From: Metridium senile | Lineage: Eukaryota > Cnidaria > Anthozoa > Actiniaria > Metridiidae | Length of the DNA: 64,000 nucleotides | Direction: 5' to 3' | Assembly (NCBI GenBank): GCA_949775045.1 | Contig: OX459097.1 | Location: 9,322,619 to 9,386,618, forward strand | Part shown: positions 1 through 34,852 of the stretch, in pieces | Numbering within the stretch: position 1 is the stretch's first letter | Layout of the letters: every line of letters starts with the position of its first letter | Notes under the pieces: model-generated | Seen by the model: the letters and a program-made list of their open reading frames with translations, nothing else | What the model was told of the DNA's origin: nothing | Databases searched by the model: none | Program-made: the position numbers and the translations under genes

Positions 1-291
1 CTCCACCTTTTTTTTGAAAAACCCGCGGCAGTCAATTTTAACTGGTCGGATATCACCGGAAATTGGGGGATAATGGCTGATACCCGTCCTGTGAAAACGC
101 ACACCACGTGACCTCTGCGGTTTCGACCAATAATAACTCGTATAGTATTATCGTTGGGTTATAAATACATATATATATAGATTTGTTATCGTACTATATC
201 TTTGTTATTCTATATTTTAACTTTAGTTATATCTTTGCGTATATAGTAAGTTTTATTTGCTCATGTATATTCTATTTATATTACTTTTCAG

Positions 292-396
292 TTTGTTTTT
301 GAAGCTACTGTCGGCACGCCAGGCCAGAGCAACATAGCGATCGACGATATAGCAATTACACCAACTTGTCCCGCAGGCGCACGCCAAGTGCAATAA
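292..396 (+). CDS. Terminal MAM-domain exon of an upstream paralogous gene (partial)
   Basis: A polypyrimidine-AG acceptor ends at 291 and the exon opens in phase 0. It encodes 34 residues and a TAA stop. The peptide has the C-terminal MAM signature: GTPGQSNIAIDDIAITP, then a Cys and a short tail. It is almost identical to the last exon of the main astacin gene at 30854-30958. The intron before it (about 180-291) and part of the 3' flank match as well. It is therefore read as the end of a tandem paralogue whose other exons lie before the window. AATAAA polyadenylation signals lie at 456-461 and 472-477. The first 180 bases look intronic. Confidence 0.8.
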   Translation, partial: FVFEATVGTPGQSNIAIDDIAITPTCPAGARQVQ

Positions 397-533
397 TCGC
401 CGAAAAAGGCTACTGACTAAAAATTGGAAAATATAGTGTTGAATTTATTGAAAACAATAAAATAATGAATGAATAAATTAATGTAGATTAATTATAAATT
501 AATGTAGATTAAATTAAGGTGATTTTACAATTA

Positions 534-870
534 TAGACCTTAATTTTTGCTTTACCACTATTTTCGCCTTCTTTCGCTTTAAAAATAATAGGTGAGATGA
601 AATATTGTACGGAATGTGAACATCTTTTGAAGTTGAACAAAAGATGCTTGTATTTCATTGTTATAATTAACAACGAGTCGGGCCAAACTAATGCGCAACA
701 CTTGCGTATGTTGAAATTATGACCCGACTACAACTATTTTTCAACAACAATGAAATACAAGCATCTTTTCTTCAAAATCTAAAGATGTTCACATTCCGTA
801 CAATCTTTCATCTCACTTATTGTTTTAAAAGCGCAAGAAGCCGAAAAAAGTGGTAAAGCAAAATGGTCTA
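534..870. repeat. Imperfect palindrome (foldback MITE-like)
   Basis: The left arm (534 to about 681) and right arm (about 720-870) are reverse complements over roughly 140 bases with scattered mismatches, around a short centre. This stretch is missing from the otherwise similar flank of the paralogous exon at 30959-31020, consistent with insertion after the gene duplication. No coding capacity. Confidence 0.7.
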
Positions 871-901
871 AATGATTTAGAGCGCAAGCAATATAACCGT
901 G

Positions 902-1049
902 TAGAGTGGTTTTCATTAACCCGTGAAACAAAGTTATAGTGCTATTGAACAAATGATTATAAAACACAAAGTTAAAGTTAAAGTGTAATAAAGTGTAATA
1001 AAGCATATTACGATAAAGTGTGTTTCACGGGTTAATGAAAACTACTCTA
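902..1049. mobile_element. MITE with 29-bp terminal inverted repeats, copy 1
   Basis: The termini 902-930 and 1021-1049 are inverted repeats with one mismatch; the core is CATTAACCCGTGAAACA. The element is 148 bp with no coding capacity. A second copy with the same ends lies at 27012-27156. The superfamily cannot be assigned, because no clear target duplication is visible. Confidence 0.75.
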
Positions 1050-1167
1050 ACAAGTAGTACTAATTAGTACTAAAAAGTGCTAATTAAACAATAGAAAACA
1101 ATAGAAATGCATAAAATATCATTATTTAGTACTAATTATGTTGCACGCTTTTACTGTTTGTACTCTA

Positions 1168-1505
1168 AAGAATATTAAAGAAATAAATTATGTTAAATAT
1201 AATATAATTAAATGAAGATATCGATAAAAAATAATTAATGATTTTGATGGTAATGATGATAATTAATACAATAAAATGATGATGATATAGTGCATGGATC
1301 TGTTTCTGGGTCGGTTTTGAAAATGACCCCTTAAAGGTACGCATGAATTAAAAGAACAGCGAAAGCCTTTTTGATTTTCACCCCTGAAAGGCACGACTAT
1401 GTGATGTACTTGGCAGCTAAGCTTGATTATTTTTATTATCATAGCCAAGTAAGAATGGTCCTTTCGGTCATGATGTTATGTAATTGACTTTTGATCCAGA
1501 ACCCT
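1168..1505. repeat. 3' flank duplicated with 31019-31380; includes dispersed repeat
   Basis: This stretch closely matches 31019-31380 in the same orientation, so the duplication of the gene tail includes the 3' flank. From about 1300 it contains a dispersed repeat with internal motifs such as AAAGGTACGCATGAATTAAA and GGCAGCTAAGCTTGATTA. The same repeat occurs at 9970, 14000, 31190, 42735 and elsewhere. Confidence 0.7.
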
Positions 1506-1940
1506 AATTAATGGAAATTAATTAGATGGTGTGAAATAATTTGATGTTGTGCTAATAACAAACAATAGAAATCCCAGAGCACCAAATCTTCGAACAGCGC
1601 TTCGATATTTACTCAACTTTCCATCCATATTAGATAGCTTTAAAATTTTTCAATTTTTCAATTTTTCAACATAAATTTCGGGGACAATACTAAACATTTA
1701 TCATTAAATTAGCAGTCCTCAGAAAATTCCACGAAAAAAACTCGACGAGATTTACGATGATCGTAATTTCTGTAGAAAACCGAGATAAACAGTAAACATT
1801 GAATTTTTACCTTTTTCATATATTTTACGTTTTGAGAAGATTGCGTAAATGGATTACTTTCTAATTGTTCAACAAAGTATTAGAGACAGTGGGAAAAAGA
1901 ATGGTCAACGAGTTTTGTAAATAGAAACCCTAGATCTAGC
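1506..1940. other. Intergenic, nothing recognised
   Basis: AT-rich sequence with short direct repeats of a TTTTTCAA type near 1648-1670. I see no gene, RNA or element boundary. Confidence 0.5.
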
Positions 1941-1946
1941 ATTTTT

Positions 1947-2290
1947 TGATGATATGATGATCGATGGTGGTGATGTCGATGATGACGAAGATGACGACGA
2001 CGATGATGATGATGATGGCCATAGTGATGTGATAATTATAATGATGATGGTGATGACGCTGATGATGGCAGATGATGATGATGATGGTGGTGGTGGTGAT
2101 GACGATGATGATGATAGCGACGACGACGACGACGACGATGATGATGATGATATCGTGATGTCGTGGTAGTGATGACACAGACCATGACGATAATCATGAT
2201 CACGCATCATGGCTGGTGGATAATGACGACGATAATTACGATGGTTCTATTGATGATGGCGATATGATGACGAAAACGTCGACGATGATG
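1947..2290. repeat. GAT/GAC trinucleotide-rich low-complexity tract
   Basis: Interrupted runs of GAT, GAC and GGT triplets. They create false acidic, Ser-rich or Ile-rich open frames on both strands, which are not called as genes. A related shorter tract lies at 2935-3015. Confidence 0.85.
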
Positions 2291-2410
2291 GTGTAGCCTG
2301 CGTAGCTGGCCCTGGGGGTGGGGAGAGGGGGGAAAGGGGACGGAGGGGAGGAGGGAGAGAAAGGGAAGAAGGGAGGACCTGCAGCGAAGACCCTTGATGT
2401 TCTATTACGC
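2284..2410. repeat. Repeat with polypurine (G-rich) core; inverted partner at 2815-2925
   Basis: The borders TAGCCTGCGTAGCTGGCCC and CCTGCAGCGAAGACCCTTGA enclose about 65 bases of almost pure G and A. The reverse complement of 2815-2925 carries the same borders and a shorter purine core. The two are therefore inverted copies of one dispersed repeat about 0.4 kb apart. The G-run core could form triplex or G-quadruplex structure (inference). Confidence 0.6.
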
Positions 2411-2925
2411 CCTCTTCCTAGCACTGTTTGTTGTCAGGTTTAGCTCTCATAATTGTCACCTCCATTACTAGTGTTTCCTAACATAAAAAATTCGTATTTC
2501 AAAATATATTACTATTGTATGTGTGTCCCAAATTTTCACAATCAAAATTATCATTATAAACTTGTCTAGTAAAGTTCCAAAGCTCAAAACTCAAAAGAAA
2601 TGAGCGTGTTTACTTCACAAACGGAAATCAAGTCTATTTTACACGACTTTCAAAGGTCAAGTAAACAATGCAGTATATCTTGCTTTATTCAGTCAGAAAG
2701 CGTATTCACCTTACCCAATGTGAAATAAACCAAAAATATTTATCAGTTTTGAGCTTCTGATGCCAAGGTCTCGCATTTAGATATGTTATAGATCGAAATT
2801 CCTTGATCTCACTTGCCTGAAATTTTATGGGAAATCAAGGGTCTTTGCTGCAGGCCTTCCCTTCTTCTCATTCGCTCCTTTCTCCCTAGGGCCGAGTTAC
2901 GCAGGCTAATTATGGTGGTGCAGGA

Positions 2926-4120
2926 TGTGTTTATTATGCACGATGCAGTGGTGATGGCAATGACGATAAAGATGACAATGGCGATGACGATGGCGATGAT
3001 GAATGATGATCATCATATGTAAATGTCACATGCAAAAAGGTGTGCATTAAATTGTTTTGCAACATTGGCGGCAGAGAACTTGACGCAAACTTGTCATGCA
3101 TTTTATTGTATTCTACACTGGGAAAGAAATAATAAAACGGGGGGCGTATCCAAACCCGTGCTATTTTCGTTTTGTCTTTATGTGATATCCCTTAGCTGTT
3201 ATAAACCGTACGTGCCTTTTTAAAGGACTTCCATTATCTATAAGAGATATGATACTCTAGTCCTCTGAAAATCTTGGGCTATTATAATCAACAAGCACCG
3301 CTATTTTTAGACAATAAAGGTAATTGCAGATGTTTGCGAACGGTGAAATTTAACTACATGGCTGATTAAAAATGTCAATGTTGTTCTATTATAATAAAAA
3401 ATATTTGATCTCGAAATTGCTCAAAGAAAATTAAATAGTTATAGCACGAAAACCGTTTAAAAGTTTTATTTCGTGAACCTGTTTTTTTTGTCCGTGCGGG
3501 ACTGGTAACTAGTTCCCTGTAAGATCATCGAAACAAACTTTAACATTTTTTGGTTCTCTGGTACATCTAGAATCGATGTAAAGCTAATTATGACCAGTTT
3601 CATTCGTAATTCTTGCCTAAAGCACTAATTTATGTTGTGACGCATTATAGTTCCAAAAATCGCCACTAAAACGACTCGGATTTGACATTAACGAAAAATC
3701 TTGATTTCTCGTGAACGCGGGTCTAAATTCAGGAGATTTGATGTGCTTGTCTTGTGAATGCATAACGTTTCCATTATTTTCAAGTCGGTAAATGATAAAA
3801 GCTAAAAAAACGAGATTATGTGAATTTTACGTACAAACGGCTGGGTCCCAAACAACCTTAACTGACGTTTTGAGGTGTTGCCCTTCGACTGAGCAAAAGG
3901 AAGGAATATATAAATAATATAAGAGATTTTAATCTCTTAAAAGATCTATTTCAATTCGATTTTAATTCGATTTTGAAGACAGTTTGTCAACAATTTTTAA
4001 GAGATCTCCATTGATTTTCATTCTTTATTTGGAATAGTAACCGTACTTTCAAGCCAGAATGAAATTATTGTCACCCAGTATATATAACATAAACACGTGA
4101 CATCAACTGAACGTATTGAG
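2926..4120. other. Intergenic, no gene seen
   Basis: Contains the short ATG/GAT-rich tract at 2935-3015, then unique-looking AT-rich DNA. The only open frames are short and lack domain signals. Confidence 0.5.
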
Positions 4121-4124
4121 GGAA

Positions 4125-4450
4125 ATTAATCTCCCGAGGGGTGGACTATTGAAAAATGGAATATAGGGGTGCTCGACGGACCTTTTATGGTCGAAAATAA
4201 GACCCTCGCGTACCTTTTAGGATCTCCAACTGGCACCTTACCTTTTAGGGTCAGTTTTCGAACTTAAGATTATACATTCTGTCATATAAAAATAATATTT
4301 ATTTATTATTGCAAAGTATTTGATGAGATGAGTGTGTTTTTATCAATTTTAAATTAAAAAAAAAAGTTAAATGTGGTCGTACCTTTTAGGGTCTGAAATC
4401 AATATCTGAGTTAATTTATGCGTACCTTTTAGGATCATTTTCAAAACCCC
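4125..4450. repeat. Dispersed repeat with ACCTTTTAGG motifs
   Basis: Several copies of ACCTTTTAGGGTC-like words and a GGGGTGCTCGACGGACC stretch. The latter is closely matched at 44535-44610 and belongs with the wider TIR-bounded dispersed family described at 9970. Confidence 0.55.
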
Positions 4451-5435
4451 CGGGATTAATCTTGCGTTGACTATATATAGCCAACACTATTTAATTATCA
4501 TCTCAACAACAACCTCCATTTTCTTGACAAGTACTGTAAGCACATGAAAGAATAACTTATTAATCTATAAATATTAATCTCAACAATAACTTCCATTTCA
4601 TCAGCAAATATATAATCATAATGCAGCTTGAATCTTTGTGTTTAAATAAATATCAATAATTTCCTTTCCATCTTAATCTCTTAAAACATTTTGAAAATGT
4701 AAACCTAAATTAAAGGGTTAAATATTTTGGAGGCATTCATGGATTACCATTCTAATTAAATCCACAGTAGTTTGCGGTTTTTTTTGTGATAAGTCTTGAT
4801 AAGTCGTTATAAGTGTCTACGAGTTGGTCTTGAGGGAATTTGTTTTTATTTGAAGTTATATTAAATAAAGGCTAGATAATAGAATAAAATTTGTAACACC
4901 GTAAAAAGTGTTCACTTAACTTTACGGAAATTAAGGCGTTGCACGCGTAATCTTCTCGGTAATACAATTATTTACAAAAAAAATGAAATTACTTAGCGCT
5001 CAGTAATTGCAGCTGTAAATACAGTATGAAATGTAGGTTTTTGTTTTCTGTTCAATAACTTAAATGACACTCCTGAATCAATTTGATTTTATATTGGCCC
5101 ACTGTAATTGGCTACGCTGTTGTTGTGTCCCTACCTCAAACCAGTTTAAGTTTTTTCCCTTTTTTTCTCGATCTCTTTCATGTGATATTATTTTATTGCT
5201 ATTTGTGGTAAACCTTAATAAATAAATAGATAAATAAATATTCCCTGGTACATGCGTCTGTCTGTAAAGCTATATATTGGCAAACGACTTTTGTTGAATG
5301 GATATTCGATAAATATTGATAAATTATATTTATAATGCTGTTGTAAAAAGAAAGAAAGAAACTGGCAAATTTGACAAAAAGGAATCCATCTTTTTAAATT
5401 ATTACCTTTTTTGAGGAAACTCAGAAATCTACGAA
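4451..5435. other. Intergenic; possible non-LTR 3' tail at 5150-5245
   Basis: AT-rich, no gene. The end of the 5150-5245 stretch (AATAAATAAATAGATAAATA) resembles the A-rich tail of a retroposon inserted in plus orientation, but no coding part is present. Confidence 0.35.
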
Positions 5436-5439
5436 CCCG

Positions 5440-5503
5440 CTTACTTACTTACTTACTTACTTACTTACTAATTTACTTACTTACTTACTTACTTACTTAT
5501 TTT
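5440..5503. repeat. (TTAC)n microsatellite
   Basis: About fifteen TTAC units with one interruption (TAAT) in the middle. Confidence 0.95.
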
Positions 5504-5996
5504 AAAATCCTTTAATCCGCGCCATTAACCTGAAAACCTGTTTGAACAATTATGTGTATTACGGACAACTTTAGGAAGAAGCTTTCTTCTCCAAAATGCC
5601 ACCTGTTTTTGTATAATAATAATATGTAACTATATGAAATTACCCCACGATAAATAGACACAACTACAAAAATAATGTAACTCCTTAAAAAGATGCACAT
5701 ATACAAATCATTTCTGAAAATAGTTCGCTACAAACGCAAAATACAGCTAACTGCTAAAGGAACTAAAAACTAAACTAAAAAAAGTATTTGATATCAATGA
5801 CATCTTATCTTAAAATCTCGACTGGCTTAAGTGTTTGAAAAAAAAAAAATAAGTCGCACCACCAGCAGCAGATTATGTGATTACCAATGGCGGATATGTT
5901 GATTACGTCAATGAATTACCAAAGGTTTATAAACAAGATATATAACAGAACGTTTAGTGTCTCACCAGGGTACGTCGGGATCACAGCCATGAGGAT

Positions 5997-6480
5997 ATTT
6001 GTAAGTAAACACATTGAAAACTGTTGTAAATACATAATGTAATATTCAAGCCAATAGGTAATAGTGATAAAGCAATTTTTGTATTGCTGCACATCTTTTG
6101 ATTTTAAAGCCAAAACTGGTAAATAGTAGTATTTGTAAGTAAACACATTAAAAACTGTTGTAATTTATTTTGTGTCGCGCGTTGTATTATTGCTTATAAT
6201 GTGTTATTCACATTGTATTGTTGTATCTTTTGATTTTAAAGCCAGAACTGGTAAAAAAATGCAGATATTCTAATACCTTGTTGAGATTAACGTAAGCGAA
6301 CCCATTGAAAACTGTTGTAATTTCTTTTGTGTCGCGCGTCGTATTATTACATAATGCTACACATTCATGCCAATAGGTGATACTGGTGATGAAGCAGTTT
6401 TTGTATTGTTGCACATGTTTTGATTTTAAAGCCAAAAAGGTTGAAATAGTTGCAGAAATTTTAAATCATTGTTGTAACCT
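5997..6480. repeat. Diverged tandem repeat, about 130-160-bp units
   Basis: The words ATTGAAAACTGTTGTAA, TTGTGTCGCGCGT and TTTTGATTTTAAAGCCA recur about three times (first word at about 6016, 6149 and 6305). Unit lengths vary because of indels. Confidence 0.7.
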
Positions 6481-6529
6481 CTTTTGGGGTGCGGGTCTCA
6501 TTTAAATGTTTAATCCGATTAACCGATTA

Positions 6530-6912
6530 ACGGGTTAGCTCATTTGGGAGAGCACGGCCTGTTAACCGGGAGGTCGGGGGTTCAAACCCCAGCCGGACCA
6601 TCACTCAATGGTCTTAAAATAATTGAGGGGAATGTTATAACTTTGTATTTATTTCGGTTTATAATCGTTAGGCTTCGCGTCCTCTCGGATAAGGACGTTA
6701 AATCGAAGATCCCGTCTCGCCACTCACACACTGCCCATTAATCGGGGGTAGGTAAAAGAACGACTGAGGACGCAGGTCACGACCATCCTCAGTGAAAGGC
6801 CTACACTTACACTAATATATACTAATTACTAGCAGCTAACTATAATGTGTAAAGCGCCTTTGAATATATACACATAGAAAGTGCGCTATATAAATACATT
6901 ATCATTATCATT
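6530..6912 (+). mobile_element. tRNA-derived SINE, full length
   Basis: The head has Pol III promoter boxes: an A-box-like TTAGCTCATTTGGGAGAGC and a B-box-like GGGTTCAAACCC (about 6536-6597). The cloverleaf does not fold properly: the anticodon and T stems mispair, so this is not a working tRNA. The body (GGATAAGGACGTTAAATCG) is followed by a tail ending in TGTAAAGCGCCTTTGAA and GCGCTATATAAATA, then (ATTATC) repeats, typical of a SINE with a LINE-like 3' end. A 5'-truncated copy follows at 7382. Confidence 0.8.
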
Positions 6913-7028
6913 AATCAAATTCAATCAATTTAAAAATCCCTGACACCGTTTTGTTGGAAATATATCTCTTTTAAAAAAAATTAATATGCAAGAAAGTTTG
7001 AAAAAAAAAAGGAAATTCCTTTTGACTT

Positions 7029-7263
7029 ACACCTACTTGCAATAAGGTTATCGAACATAAATAGAACATTTGTCGTAAAGAAAATAGAACATTTGTGATT
7101 TAGTAGGATAGGAATTGATTAAAAGACAAAAGAAGATCATTCAAGCTGAACTCTCTCTTTTGTCTTTTAATCAATTCCTTTCACACTAAATCACAAATGT
7201 TTTATTTTCTTAGTCACAAATGTTCTATTTTTTGTATGACAACCTTACTGCAAGTACGTGTAT
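7029..7263. mobile_element. Foldback MITE (ACACCTACTTGC family), copy 1
   Basis: Two arms of about 105 bases are reverse complements around a short centre near 7140; the ends read ACACCTACTTGCAATAAGG and the inverse. Copy 2 is at 7988-8226. Internally, ATAGAACATTTGT is repeated within each arm. Confidence 0.8.
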
Positions 7264-7381
7264 ATCTCGTCGAGTAATTAAAGTCCTTTCATCTCCTTTC
7301 GGGATTTTCTAAAAAATGTTGGTTTTCATATGCTGTAAATATGAATAGATAAATGAACTATGCATTTTAATACTTTAACAC

Positions 7382-7650
7382 GTCTCGGATAAGGACGTTA
7401 TATCGGAGGTCCTGTCTCTCCACACTACACTCACTAACCTGCACCGGAGGGACGTAAAATAACCACTGAGGGCGTAACATACCCTGTCCATAACCACCCT
7501 CAGTGACTGGCTCTTACTAATACTGATATACTAACTACTAATTTCTCATGATTGTAAACCGCCAATGGTCCGTACAAATACATAATTGTAAAGCGCATTT
7601 AGACATGTGAAATATGCTATATAAGCACCACATAACATTACATTAACAAT
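7382..7650 (+). mobile_element. 5'-truncated copy of the SINE at 6530
   Basis: Begins within the body (CTCGGATAAGGACGTTATATC) and runs through the same tail (TGTAAAGCGCATTTAGACA, CTATATAAGCACC). The tRNA head is absent, as expected for incomplete reverse transcription. Confidence 0.75.
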
Positions 7651-7712
7651 GATATATTGTCTGCCAATTTATTTGAATGAGATTTTTGTTGATTTGATAT
7701 ATTTTTGAACAG

Positions 7713-30958
<23,246 letters not shown>

Positions 30959-30977
30959 TCGCCGAAAAAGGCCAATG

Positions 30978-30983
30978 AATAAA
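30978..30983 (+). terminator. Polyadenylation signal of the astacin gene
   Basis: AATAAA 20 bases after the TAA stop. Confidence 0.5.
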
Positions 30984-31018
30984 TATTGGAAAAGATAAAA
31001 TGTCAGCTAGTGAATTAA

Positions 31019-31725
31019 AGAATATTAAAGAATTCAATTATGATAACTATAATACAATTAACTGAAGATGATATAGATAAAATAATTAATGATTTTGATG
31101 GTAATGATGATAATTAATACAATAAAATGATGATGATATTGATGAAACCAATATGTAATGAGTATAGAGCACGGATCTGTGTCTGGGTCGGTTTTGAAAA
31201 TGACCCCTTAAAGGTACGCATGCATTAAAAGAACAGCGAAAGCCTTTTTGATTTTCACCCCTAAAAGGCACGACTATGTAATGTACTTGGCAGCTAAGCT
31301 TGATTATTTTCATTATCATAGCCAAGTAAGAATGGTCCTGTCAGTCATGATGTTATGTAAATGACTTTTGATCCAGAACCTTAAAGAGGGTCCTGAATCG
31401 AAAGGGTAAAATGGGAGCTGGGATTGGCCTTATTTTTGACTGGGAAAATAGGATTGGATGCACTGGGACTTGGATTTACAAATAAAAGAACAATAGAAAA
31501 TGGGGATGGGATTGGAAACTTGAGCAAAACTGATGAGATTATGTGATTTTTTACTGAGATTTGGTCCAAATATAAACTTGGAAATGGGACTCGGACCCCT
31601 CCTTCAGGACCCTCCCTAAACAGACGGCCCTAAAAGGTACGCACAGTAATTATTTTCAACCCTATAAAAGGAGCACCGATCACTCCTACTACTTGGACGA
31701 AGGAAGTCCCCCCTCCCCCCTCCGG
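31019..31725. repeat. Duplicated 3' flank with dispersed repeat and nested element
   Basis: 31019-31380 repeats 1168-1505. The dispersed GGGACTCCC family copy is interrupted at 31384-31615 by a sequence with ends GAGGGTCCTGAA and inverse TTCAGGACCCTC. It then resumes (CCCTAAAAGGTACGCACAG) and finishes with the inverted end ACTTGGACGAAGGAAGTCCC. GAGGGTCCTGAA also occurs at 58119. Confidence 0.65.
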
Positions 31726-31754
31726 GTATACCTACTGTACATGTACTACACAGC

Positions 31755-32541
31755 TATATTTCAAATATCGTTTTCGCATTCAAAGCTACAGTCCACACTA
31801 AAAACGGATTGGTTATTTTAATCATCGGAATTGGTTAAATAAGTGGATTTGAGGTAATCAATTATAATTGGTTGTTTTGACCAATTGAAAGGCACGGTAA
31901 AATTGAACAATTAAAGAATTGGTTGAGTCAACCATTTTGTTGAGGTAGAAACTACCAATTTATGAATGCTCATTGCAATTTAAACTATATATAGAAATCG
32001 ATTGTTTCGACCAATAAAAATTGGGGCTAAAATAGACCTTGCAAAATGGTTAAATAGAAACTACCAGTTCAAAAATGGTCAATTCAAACTACATAGGAAT
32101 TGGTTGTTTCGACTAATTGAAAAAGTGATAAAAAATAAATGAAAACTACCAATTTGTATTGGTGTATTCAACCTTAAAAATTCAAAATTATTCAACCTCA
32201 TGTTACGTAACTGATTTTTGAGCCAGAACCCTAAAAGGACCCTAAAAGGTATACGCACAGGAAATTTTTTTATCCTAAAAGGTTACTATGCAAATTAAGG
32301 ATATCGGAAATCCTTTGCTTGTTTTGGTTGTCCATGCATGCTTGTGTTAGGACTATAAATTTGTTGCAGCGGTATAAATGATGAAAAAAATATTTCACGG
32401 GGAATGAAAAGTATAGCAAAACAACAAATTATTTTCATTTTACCTATACATCCTTTGCAAGCGTCAGAGTGTGGACTGTAGTCGACAACAATGTTTGAAA
32501 TAGGATTTTTTTCTGATCGGCCAATACTGTTCACCTATATT
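31755..32541. mobile_element. MITE family copy C with internal ATTGGTTG repeats
   Basis: Left part GCTACAGTCCACACT near 31784 and inverted right part CAGAGTGTGGACTGTAG near 32464-32480 match copies A and B. The centre is longer and holds many ATTGGTTGTTTCGACCAA-like words (31810-32170) plus a dispersed-repeat fragment at 32215-32290. Confidence 0.5.
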
Positions 32542-32641
32542 GTTCCTGGGGGAATTTTATTATAGTATAAGCCACCATGGGCGATTGTATGGCCTGTATT
32601 AAAACCTCCATATGCTGTTTCCAATTAACACTCCTATAATA

Positions 32642-33180
32642 TAAGTAAATATAAGTTTGCTTGATATTTTTCTACCATATTTGATATTATTCTCCGTCGC
32701 CTCAAGTACTGAGTAAGATATTTTTTTCTGTCGCCTCAAGTAATGTACAATATGTTTTTATAAGTTTGCTCGATATTTTTCTACCATATTTGATATTATT
32801 CTCCGTCGCCTCAAGTACTGAGTAAGATATTTTTTTCTGTCGCCTCAAGTATTGTACAATATGTTTTTATAAGTTTGCTCGATATTTTTCAACCATATTT
32901 GACGTTGCTCGATATTATTTTCAGTCGCGTCAAGTACTGTACAATATTTTTCTACCATATTTGACGCTGCTCGATATTTTTTTCCGTTCCGTCAAGTTTT
33001 ACACAGTATATATTGTTCATAATTTTGCTGGATATTTCTTTAATATATTTTACGTTTTTTGGATATTTTTTTTACCATATTTGACGTTGTTCGATATTTT
33101 TTTCCGTCGCTTCAAGTATTGCACAATATTTTTTATAAATTTGCTCGATAATATTTTACCGTATTTCACGTTGCTCTAAA
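32642..33180. repeat. Tandem repeat, about 118-bp unit
   Basis: Words TTTGCTCGATATTTTTCTAC, CATATTTGA and CCGTCGCCTCAAGTACTG recur about four to five times. The first two units are almost identical, later ones more diverged. Confidence 0.8.
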
Positions 33181-33724
33181 TTTTCTCCTCTCCCAAATCC
33201 CCAATACCCTAAGAGCAGGCAGCATCTGGCCTTCGATTAGGTCATAGGTGAAAATTGTTGTAATGATTTCGATCAAGTGTATTATATAAATTATCAAGAA
33301 ACAGCTGCTACAAAAGTCGATCAATTTTCATGAAACTAACTGAACTTGACGTCTATCAAAACTGCAGGAAGCGAAATTTAATTAATGATTCGTTTTTCGC
33401 CCAAATAAGATATCATCTAAGAAGTTCTATGTAAATTTTGTTCAGGAAAAAATAGCATTGACTTCAGTCCACTTCAAAAGTCAGCTAAATACACAAATAA
33501 AATATACTAAACTAATATTTTGCGAAACAAAACCCTCTTTAAATTAATAATAATAAGCGACCTTTCAAACATTTCATTCATAATAATTGGTTTGATCATT
33601 ATTTAAAGTTAATTGTTGCTAGAGCTAGTTGCTTTTTATTTTTAATGGTTTTTGGCGCGAATCATGCAATAAAGCGGCTTTAGTTTTTATTGAAATTCAA
33701 CTGAATAAGTAAACTTTACCTGCA
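33181..33724. other. Intergenic, nothing recognised
   Basis: AT-rich; no open frame with domain signal, no clear repeat. Confidence 0.45.
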
Positions 33725-34050
33725 AACCAATTAACCAACTATCAACCAACCTAAACTAATTAACCAATCAATCAACCATCCAGCCAACCAACCACCAACC
33801 AACCAACCAACCACCAACCAAACTACAAACCAACTATTATAACCAATCGAACTTACCAACCAACCAACAACCAACAACCTACAAACCAGCTGAACCAACC
33901 ATCATCCAACATGAACAACCACCACCAACCAACCAACCCACCAACCCACAAATCAACCATCAACCAACCGAACTTACCGACCAACTCACCAAACCAACCA
34001 ACTTGAACCTATCAACCAACCAACCAACCCAACAACTAACCAACCAGCCT
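33725..34050. repeat. (CCAA)n imperfect microsatellite
   Basis: CCAACCAAC-rich tract with many interruptions. Confidence 0.9.
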
Positions 34051-34852
34051 GGACTATTAGAGTAGAGGATCAATTTATAAATTTATTTTTGGACTTGATC
34101 TAGCTGGTAGAAAACCACTTTTTAACGTCTCAATCTTCTAGCTAGCTGGACACAGTGCGCCCTACTAATGGGGGAGACTCAGACACTCCACCGCTAGGCC
34201 ACCCATGCCACCAATTTTGGTAATTAAAGTTATTTGCAAGACGATGGTCATTTTCACGACAATTAACAAAACTTTGAAGTTATGGTTTGTCCTCTGGCAA
34301 ATATTAAATTATTACACACTTGGGAACTGAGAAGCTTTTTTCTAAACTGGTTAGTAATGAGGGAAAAGCAAATCCTTGAACTTCAAGATAAACAAATTCA
34401 CAACTTTTAAAAAAGGCAAATAACAATGATCTGATGTTTGTACTGACTGGTTAACATTCGTTGTATGGTTAAAATATATAAACCTGTTATATCGCCTGCT
34501 CTTCCTCAGAAAACAATCGCCGCAGACGGAATACTGAAGAAAAGTGAGCGATTTCTTAAAGATATAAAAAACAACACACACAAACACCAACAAAGAAACA
34601 AACCCCTGTGGTTAATACTCATTAACATTAACAATTAAAAGTGATGCACCTGATTCTCCCCGGCCCAAAACATTCATCAGTACTGCAGATGATGTTATCT
34701 TTTCGATTGAGCAGAATTCATTTCGCTGGATAAACAAATACAGCTTAATCTGATGCTTGCTTTGCCAAAACACACTGAAGGGTTTTAAATTCAAAATAAT
34801 GACAAACTTAGACATAGAAAGTTATCGAAACTGATTCTAATTTACAACTAAA
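34051..34852. other. Region upstream of the receptor gene
   Basis: 34140-34215 contains, on the minus strand, GGTGGCCTAGCGGTGGA and GAGTCTCCCCCATTAGTAGG. Similar words occur near 51215-51245, so this is a dispersed repeat; the first word resembles a tRNA A box, but there is no matching B box. The rest is AT-rich 5' flank with no assignable promoter element. Confidence 0.4.

Noticed and set aside
1905..2210. Acidic Asp-rich or Ser-rich small proteins
   Set aside because: Both strands and several frames are open because of GAT/GAC triplets; no start, splice or domain support.
6526..6600. tRNA-Asn gene (GTT anticodon-like) on the plus strand
   Set aside because: The A and B boxes are good, but the anticodon and T stems do not pair, and the sequence runs into a SINE body and tail.
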